NCBI GenBank assembly: GCA_029265255.1 | Contig: JAJUJQ010000010.1 | Coordinates: 1 to 64,000 of the forward strand | Direction: 5' to 3' | DNA from: Spirochaetota bacterium | GTDB lineage: Bacteria; Spirochaetota; Spirochaetia; Treponematales; Rectinemataceae | Length of the DNA stretch: 64,000 nucleotides | Part shown: in pieces, positions 59,642-64,000 of the stretch | How positions within the stretch are numbered: the stretch's first letter is position 1 | How the letters are laid out: every line of letters starts with the position of its first letter | Translations under genes and position numbers: made by a program | The notes under the pieces: model-generated | Databases searched by the model: none | What the model was told of the DNA's origin: nothing | What the model saw: only the letters and a program-made list of their open reading frames with translations

Positions 59642-60888
59642 AGCAGCTGTCGTACGATGCCGTGGTGATCGGAGGCGGCGCTGCGGGAATGGCTGCCGCC
59701 ATAGAGCTGCATGATCGCGGGCACTCCGTCATGGTGCTCGAACGCGAAGAGACGCTTGGCGGCATCCTGATGCAGTGCATCCACAATGGCTTTGGGCTTA
59801 TCGAATTCAACGAAGAGCTGACCGGCCCTGAATTTGCCGAGCGGTTTGAGGTCATGGTCAGGGAGCGGGGCATTCATGCGTCGCTCAGAACGACGGTTCT
59901 CGACCTTCGGGAGGAAGAAGGCATCAAGGCCGTGTATTGCGTTTCGCCGCGCTCGGGGGTTATGCGGATCGAGGCGAGGGCAGTGATTCTTGCCATGGGG
60001 TGCCGCGAGCGAAACCGCGGCAACATCCGCATCCCGGGCACAAGGCCGGCGGGCATTTTTACAGCAGGGCTTGCCCAGCGTCTGGTCAACATCGAAGGCT
60101 ATATTCCTGGAAAGGATGTGGTCATCATCGGTTCTGGCGATATCGGGCTCATCATGGCGCGGCGCATGAGCTGGGCAGGATGCAAGGTTCACGCCGTCAT
60201 CGAAATCCTGCCATATCCCAGCGGCCTGACACGCAATATCGTCCAGTGTCTGCATGATTTCGATATACCGTTATATTTATCTCATCTTGTGACTGATATT
60301 TACGGTAAGGATCGAGTCGAAGGTATCGAAGTCACCCCCATCGAAAATGGCGCGCTGATGCGCGAGAAAGCTTTTCGTATCAATTGTGATACCTTGCTGC
60401 TTTCGGTCGGCCTTGTGCCTGAGAACGAGCTGTCGCGCAACGCGGGAATCGAGCTGAACCCCGCGACCAATGGCCCCTGGGTCGATTCGATGCTCCAGAC
60501 CACCATGCCGGGCGTGTTCGCGTGCGGTAATGTCCTGCATGTGCATGATTTGGTCGATTATGTCGTCGAAGAGGCAAGGCGTGCGGGGGCGAATGCGGCC
60601 GCGTGGCTTTCGGGGTACCGTCCTTCTCGGGAAATCCGCGTGCGTACCGGCTCCAATATCCGCTACATCACCCCTGCAAGAATCGATCCGGACCGTCAGA
60701 ATCAGCTCTACATGCGCTGTCTTGTCGTGCGTAACGATGCGCGGCTTGAAGTCCGCATAGACGGCAAGGTCGTGCGATCAATACGCAAGGCGCATGTGCA
60801 GCCATCAGAAATGCTCAGTGTGACGCTGGGCCCTGATGATCTGGGTGCGGCTGGCCGTGATTCGGTCCTTGAGATTGCGCTGGTTTGA
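59638..60888 (+). CDS. glpB: GlpB-like FAD/NAD-linked oxidoreductase subunit
   Basis: 416 residues, pyridine nucleotide-disulfide oxidoreductase fold. N-terminal AVVIGGGAAGMAAAIELHDRG, CIHNGFGL (a Cys in the active region), second nucleotide-binding VVIIGSGDIGLIMARRMS and FACGNVLHVHDLVD near the end. The start overlaps the glpA stop (ATGA). In E. coli GlpB links GlpA to the membrane; here, as in several anaerobes, GlpA/GlpB-type flavoproteins occur with a DUF1667 protein. Confidence 0.85.
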   Translation: MKQLSYDAVVIGGGAAGMAAAIELHDRGHSVMVLEREETLGGILMQCIHNGFGLIEFNEELTGPEFAERFEVMVRERGIHASLRTTVLDLREEEGIKAVYCVSPRSGVMRIEARAVILAMGCRERNRGNIRIPGTRPAGIFTAGLAQRLVNIEGYIPGKDVVIIGSGDIGLIMARRMSWAGCKVHAVIEILPYPSGLTRNIVQCLHDFDIPLYLSHLVTDIYGKDRVEGIEVTPIENGALMREKAFRINCDTLLLSVGLVPENELSRNAGIELNPATNGPWVDSMLQTTMPGVFACGNVLHVHDLVDYVVEEARRAGANAAAWLSGYRPSREIRVRTGSNIRYITPARIDPDRQNQLYMRCLVVRNDARLEVRIDGKVVRSIRKAHVQPSEMLSVTLGPDDLGAAGRDSVLEIALV

Positions 60889-60898
60889 GGATATGAGC

Positions 60899-61294
60899 AT
60901 GAGACGAGAGTTGATCTGCATTACCTGCCCGCTGGGATGCCATCTTGTGGCGGAAAGCAGCACGGAAGAGGGAGGAGACTTCAAAGTTACCGGCAACCGC
61001 TGCATGCGCGGCGCTCACTATGCGCACGAAGAGATTCTCAATCCCCGCCGCGTCGTGACCACGACCATCCAAGCCTTGCTGCCCGATGGCAGCGCACCCG
61101 GTCCAGCTGCTCGGGCGCCGCGCCGCATTCCGGTACGAACCTCTTCTGCCTTTCCCAAAGAAAAAATTCCTGACCTTCTGACGCTGCTCCGCGACACAGC
61201 CTTGCGCCTTCCAGTCAGCCGAGGTACTGTCGTCATGCCGCATGTGCTTGATACCACAATCGACGTGGTTGTGACGCGTACCATTGAGCCTTGA
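60899..61294 (+). CDS. DUF1667 protein (CxxCPxGC motif)
   Basis: 131 residues. N-terminal ICITCPLGCHLVAE (CxxCPxGC-type) plus CMRGAHYAHEEILNPRRVVT later, the hallmark of DUF1667, which accompanies glpA/glpB-like genes in anaerobes. The Cys residues could bind an FeS centre and replace GlpC as electron acceptor (inference). I start at ATG 60899, 8 nt after GAGG; ATG 60893 is an alternative. Confidence 0.87.
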   Translation: MRRELICITCPLGCHLVAESSTEEGGDFKVTGNRCMRGAHYAHEEILNPRRVVTTTIQALLPDGSAPGPAARAPRRIPVRTSSAFPKEKIPDLLTLLRDTALRLPVSRGTVVMPHVLDTTIDVVVTRTIEP

Positions 61295-61295
61295 A

Positions 61296-61321
61296 AAAGG
61301 GGCGCCGCAAGGCGCCCCTTT
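61296..61321. terminator. Bidirectional terminator between the glp operon and hsp20
   Basis: Symmetric stem AAAGGGGCGCC / GGCGCCCCTTT with a GCAA loop. A run of T follows on the plus strand and TTTTTC on the minus strand, so it can end both convergent transcripts. Confidence 0.85.
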
Positions 61322-61326
61322 GAATG

Positions 61327-61917
61327 TCATTCCCCTTCCTTGATAATCTCGATCTTAATGCCTTCGGCAGTTTCGGGAGCTGCCTTGGGAGGTATGGTCA
61401 CTTTAAGGATACCGTTCTTGAAGATCGCTTTCACCTTTTCCTGGTCAAACTTGTCGGCGGGAACATAGTATTTCTGGCGCTCGACATCCTTGAGCTTGAG
61501 GCGGCGCTTGAAGTAGCGTACCCCTTCCTGCGCCTGCTCGGCGTCGATATGAGCCGAGAACACCATGTAATCGCCCTGGAACAAAAGACTAATGCTCTTT
61601 TCGTCGAAGCCTGCGAGCGCGAATTCAAATACCATGCTGCGGTCAGGAAGCATGTAAATATTCATGGGGGGATACGAATAGGCGGGGTAATAATCCACCC
61701 CTTCTTCGGCATGCGCTTCAAACCATGCGCCCATGCCATGACACCCGGGCCGCGGACCTCTTTCATCCGGACCTGGCCCGCCTGCTTCTCCTGGTCCAGG
61801 ACCCTCTGGCCCTTCAAAGCCAGGCGCGAAATTTTTCATTTTTTCTCCGAAATCTCTCGCAGCCTCGAAGATATCATCGAGGATCGACCCGATGTCGACA
61901 TACATCCTCTTGTTCAT
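61327..61917 (-). CDS. Hsp20/alpha-crystallin-family small heat-shock protein
   Basis: 196 residues. The alpha-crystallin domain spans about 85-180: MNIYMLPDRSMVFEFALAGF, ISLLFQGDYMVFSAHID, FKRRLKLKD and the C-terminal FKNGILKVTIP, with the IxI-type tail IKIEII. An unusual Gly/Pro/Glu-rich insert (about residues 33-58, GPEGPGPGEAGGPGP) separates it from the N-terminal helix. Holds unfolding proteins. Start at 61917 behind GGGAGG. Confidence 0.85.
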   Translation of the reverse strand: MNKRMYVDIGSILDDIFEAARDFGEKMKNFAPGFEGPEGPGPGEAGGPGPDERGPRPGCHGMGAWFEAHAEEGVDYYPAYSYPPMNIYMLPDRSMVFEFALAGFDEKSISLLFQGDYMVFSAHIDAEQAQEGVRYFKRRLKLKDVERQKYYVPADKFDQEKVKAIFKNGILKVTIPPKAAPETAEGIKIEIIKEGE

Positions 61918-62040
61918 ATTATCCTCCCTGCGGAATCCTGTCCGCGACGCCGTGGCGCTAAGCCCCCGGCAGGTTTAAGGCCCCCCATGCGGGCGAGCCG
62001 TATCGTCTAGCATAAAATACACAGATTTGCTGAAACAATC

Positions 62041-62077
62041 AAGAAAAAGCCGCCCGTCTAAAGAAGACCAGGCGGCT
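62041..62077 (-). terminator. Rho-independent terminator after the 5'-nucleotidase gene
   Basis: Minus-strand stem AGCCGCC / GGCGGCT with an inner TCT/AGA pair, followed by TTTTTCTT. The remaining 61918-62040 and 62078-62152 stretches hold no gene and the hsp20 promoter. Confidence 0.85.
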
Positions 62078-62152
62078 CGGAATGGATGCAAGAGCGTGTT
62101 CGGTGGGGGCGAGGTTAGCGTGGCGCGCGCTCACCCCGCACCATGCGCATCG

Positions 62153-63994
62153 CTATTTCGAAGGATACAGAAGCGGGTAGTCGGTTTTCATGCCGAGTTC
62201 CCAAAGCGCTGTCGGTATCACTTCCCAATTGCCGATTGGCATGACCGTGACCGGCCCATTCTGCTTCTCGAACCATTTAAGGAGGAAATAGCGAAGGTCC
62301 TTGGTGGTTGCCCCGTTGACCAGCTTCATGGTTCGTATGGTTTCCTTGTCGAGGCCGGCACCCTTCTCGAGATGCCCGCCGCCGCCCGAACCACGGTAGG
62401 AGTTGATGGCCACAGTGTAGACGGCATCGGGATTGAAGGCGCGCCCATCACTCATCGAGGAGATGGAAACGCGTTTCCCCGGAGGCTGGGTGATGTCCAC
62501 TACATAATTGATGCCGGCGGCGCTATCGTAGTTGTAGTAGCGAGTCTGGGTCATCGGCATGTTGGTCCGGTTATCGAGAATCAACTTGCCTTCCTTGTCC
62601 TTCTGGAACGCGATAAGGTGATTGCCTTCGTTCGGCATCGTATCGAACCAGTACTGATAGGAGTACTCGAGAAAATCCTTGATCTGCTTGCCGGTCAGCT
62701 CCATCGTATAGAGGAAGTTCTCGTACACATAGAGGTTGAACATGTCGCGGACGTACAGCGTTCCGTCGGCGCTGGAGGGAATTTTAGCATCAGCGGAGAG
62801 CGGCGCAGCAAATGAGACGTCCGCAGGGACCAGACCCAGTGCAGGATCTCGGGACAGGTCCAGCTGAATGCGGTGTATAAGGTCGACAAAGGCCGAGTCG
62901 CCAAACATGGACTCACGAGTGCTGATGACACCGTCCATCTTTCCGATGGGGCGATCAACCCACTTCTTAATCTCATCGAAGCCGGGCTGGAATTCCGCTA
63001 CAAAAGCGGGATCAGCCTGATATTGTGCCATATCGATGAGCCCGCCGCGGATGATCTTGTCCCAGGTTTTCTTTTCTTCGTTCCAGCTCATCATGACCTT
63101 GACGACCGGTATTTTGCGCGCATTATTGAGCGCGCCATAGATCGGTACGATTTTGCCGTTGGGGTCCTTCACGTCGATCTTTTTCTTGGCGACCGGGTCC
63201 CATCCTTGTCCATCCCATCCCGCATGGTCGTGCCCGACGAAGATGAGATCGAAGCCGGGGACCATTTCCGCGACCAGCTGCGCCGCATTCTCATTGAACG
63301 GCGTGTCGCGGGTTACATTGCCGTAGGTATAATCGACTCCCGAATGAAAGAGTCCGATCAGCAGGTCGGGTTTTTCCTTTTCCTTGATTACCTGTACCCA
63401 TTTTTTCGCGCTCTGGACCATATCTTCGAATTCCATGCCGGTCCAGAACTGTGGAGGCAGCCAATCGGGGATCTTGGGAGAGGTAAGGCCGAGGACAGCG
63501 ATCTTTATGCCGGCTTTTTTAATGATGGCATATGGCTGGAAGTATGGTGAGCCATCTTTGGTAACGGCGTTGGCGCAGAGCACGGGAGCCTGCATCTCCT
63601 CGTACACCTTGTCGTAGACGGCGTGTCCCGCCTCGATGTCGTGGTTGCCGACACTTACCGCGTCAAAACCGAGATAGTTCAATGCGCGCGACCAGATGTG
63701 CGGACCTGCGGTCTTTTCGAAATTGTAGTAATAGACGGTCGGCTGGCCCTGCAGGGAGTCCCCGTTTTCAAGCAGCACAACCTGAGCGTTTGGGTCTGAG
63801 CGTTCTTCCTTGACGAGACTTGCGACCTGGGCAAGCGAGGTGGCAAAAGGTTTCGCGGTAATAAAATTGTAGGGATAGATCGCGCCGTGAATATCCGACG
63901 TTTCGATGAATGTCAGATTCACGGTCTTGCCCTGTGCGGTGACCGCCATGGTCAAAGCGAGCATCACGCACAGTATGACGAACAGCCTTTTCAT
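62153..63994 (-). CDS. Periplasmic 5'-nucleotidase/UDP-sugar hydrolase-type metallophosphoesterase
   Basis: 613 residues. Signal peptide (MKRLFVILCVMLALTMAVTA, cut near AQG). Calcineurin-like N-terminal domain with ETSDIHGAIYP, LENGDSLQGQP, SVGNHDIEAG and LIFVGHDHAGW (metal ligands); C-terminal 5'-nucleotidase substrate domain with VAINSYRGSGGGG. Hydrolyses nucleotides or 2',3'-cyclic nucleotides in the periplasm for salvage. The start codon is 6 nt from the right edge, so its ribosome site is not fully visible. Confidence 0.92.
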   Translation of the reverse strand: MKRLFVILCVMLALTMAVTAQGKTVNLTFIETSDIHGAIYPYNFITAKPFATSLAQVASLVKEERSDPNAQVVLLENGDSLQGQPTVYYYNFEKTAGPHIWSRALNYLGFDAVSVGNHDIEAGHAVYDKVYEEMQAPVLCANAVTKDGSPYFQPYAIIKKAGIKIAVLGLTSPKIPDWLPPQFWTGMEFEDMVQSAKKWVQVIKEKEKPDLLIGLFHSGVDYTYGNVTRDTPFNENAAQLVAEMVPGFDLIFVGHDHAGWDGQGWDPVAKKKIDVKDPNGKIVPIYGALNNARKIPVVKVMMSWNEEKKTWDKIIRGGLIDMAQYQADPAFVAEFQPGFDEIKKWVDRPIGKMDGVISTRESMFGDSAFVDLIHRIQLDLSRDPALGLVPADVSFAAPLSADAKIPSSADGTLYVRDMFNLYVYENFLYTMELTGKQIKDFLEYSYQYWFDTMPNEGNHLIAFQKDKEGKLILDNRTNMPMTQTRYYNYDSAAGINYVVDITQPPGKRVSISSMSDGRAFNPDAVYTVAINSYRGSGGGGHLEKGAGLDKETIRTMKLVNGATTKDLRYFLLKWFEKQNGPVTVMPIGNWEVIPTALWELGMKTDYPLLYPSK

Positions 63995-64000
63995 AGAACC

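Noticed and set aside
1..64000. CRISPR arrays, prophage, insertion sequences, tRNA or rRNA genes
   Set aside because: No regularly spaced repeats, transposase or integrase motifs, or tRNA-like cloverleaf sequences were noticed in reading both strands. A tRNA scan was not possible, so a missed tRNA is conceivable.

Overview
The window looks like a chromosomal segment of an anaerobic, free-living or host-associated spirochaete of the Treponema/Rectinema type. This is inferred from the gene repertoire, not from a marker gene. No rRNA, tRNA, prophage, insertion sequence or CRISPR array was seen. Genes are tightly packed (many ATGA/GTGA overlaps), strand switches are frequent, and almost everything is core metabolism, stress response and transport. 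The two edges cut a caspase-like gene (left) and fall just upstream of a complete 5'-nucleotidase gene (right).

Layout. 1-401: start of an exported caspase-fold protein (minus). 568-5143: a Na+-NQR/RNF-type operon nqrBCDEF plus one unrecognised gene, with no nqrA in the window. 5240-10348: pyruvate kinase, SpoU-type RNA methyltransferase, nucleoside deaminase, PIG-L deacetylase, a MoaD/ThiS-like protein and a lipoprotein. 10450-13748: glycerol kinase, then a C_GCxxG_C_C protein, a SagB-type nitroreductase and an adenosine-specific-kinase-family protein. 13784-17275 (minus): a btuFCD-like ABC transporter behind a cobalamin riboswitch. 17413-25897 (minus): anmK, a complete peptide ABC transporter, a GNAT and a beta-lactamase-fold serine hydrolase, read here as a muropeptide salvage locus. 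26021-31454: a membrane diguanylate cyclase with an apparent amber truncation, a hydroxyisobutyrate-dehydrogenase-family enzyme and a large PAS/GAF/HD-GYP protein. 31462-36007: thyX, an alpha-galactosidase and a CBS/DRTGG-type Mn pyrophosphatase. 36089-42304 (minus): rpoN-hpf, hprK, ptsH, lexA-holA-traB. 42556-46511: grpE-dnaK-dnaJ. 46575-49170 (minus): copZ and copA. 49433-53868: acylphosphatase, quinone-oxidoreductase-like enzyme, polyprenyl synthase and an NDH-2::DoxX-like fusion. 54079-61294: a degenerate helicase-like protein, alpha-glucan phosphorylase and an anaerobic glycerol-3-phosphate dehydrogenase operon (glpA-glpB-DUF1667). 61327-63994 (minus): Hsp20 and 5'-nucleotidase.

How it fits together. 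Sugar polymers (alpha-galactosides, alpha-glucans) and glycerol feed glycolysis ending in pyruvate kinase. Redox is balanced through an NQR-type pump, an NDH-2-like enzyme and the GlpAB flavoproteins. Peptidoglycan fragments seem to be salvaged through anmK and its transporter. Carbon regulation probably uses HPr kinase/HPr, whose genes sit beside rpoN and hpf. The most striking cross-window signal is a set of genes (glpK, the C_GCxxG_C_C gene, thyX, hprK and probably the alpha-galactosidase) whose -10 hexamer lies only 6-9 nt before the start codon with no usable Shine-Dalgarno sequence, suggesting leaderless mRNAs.
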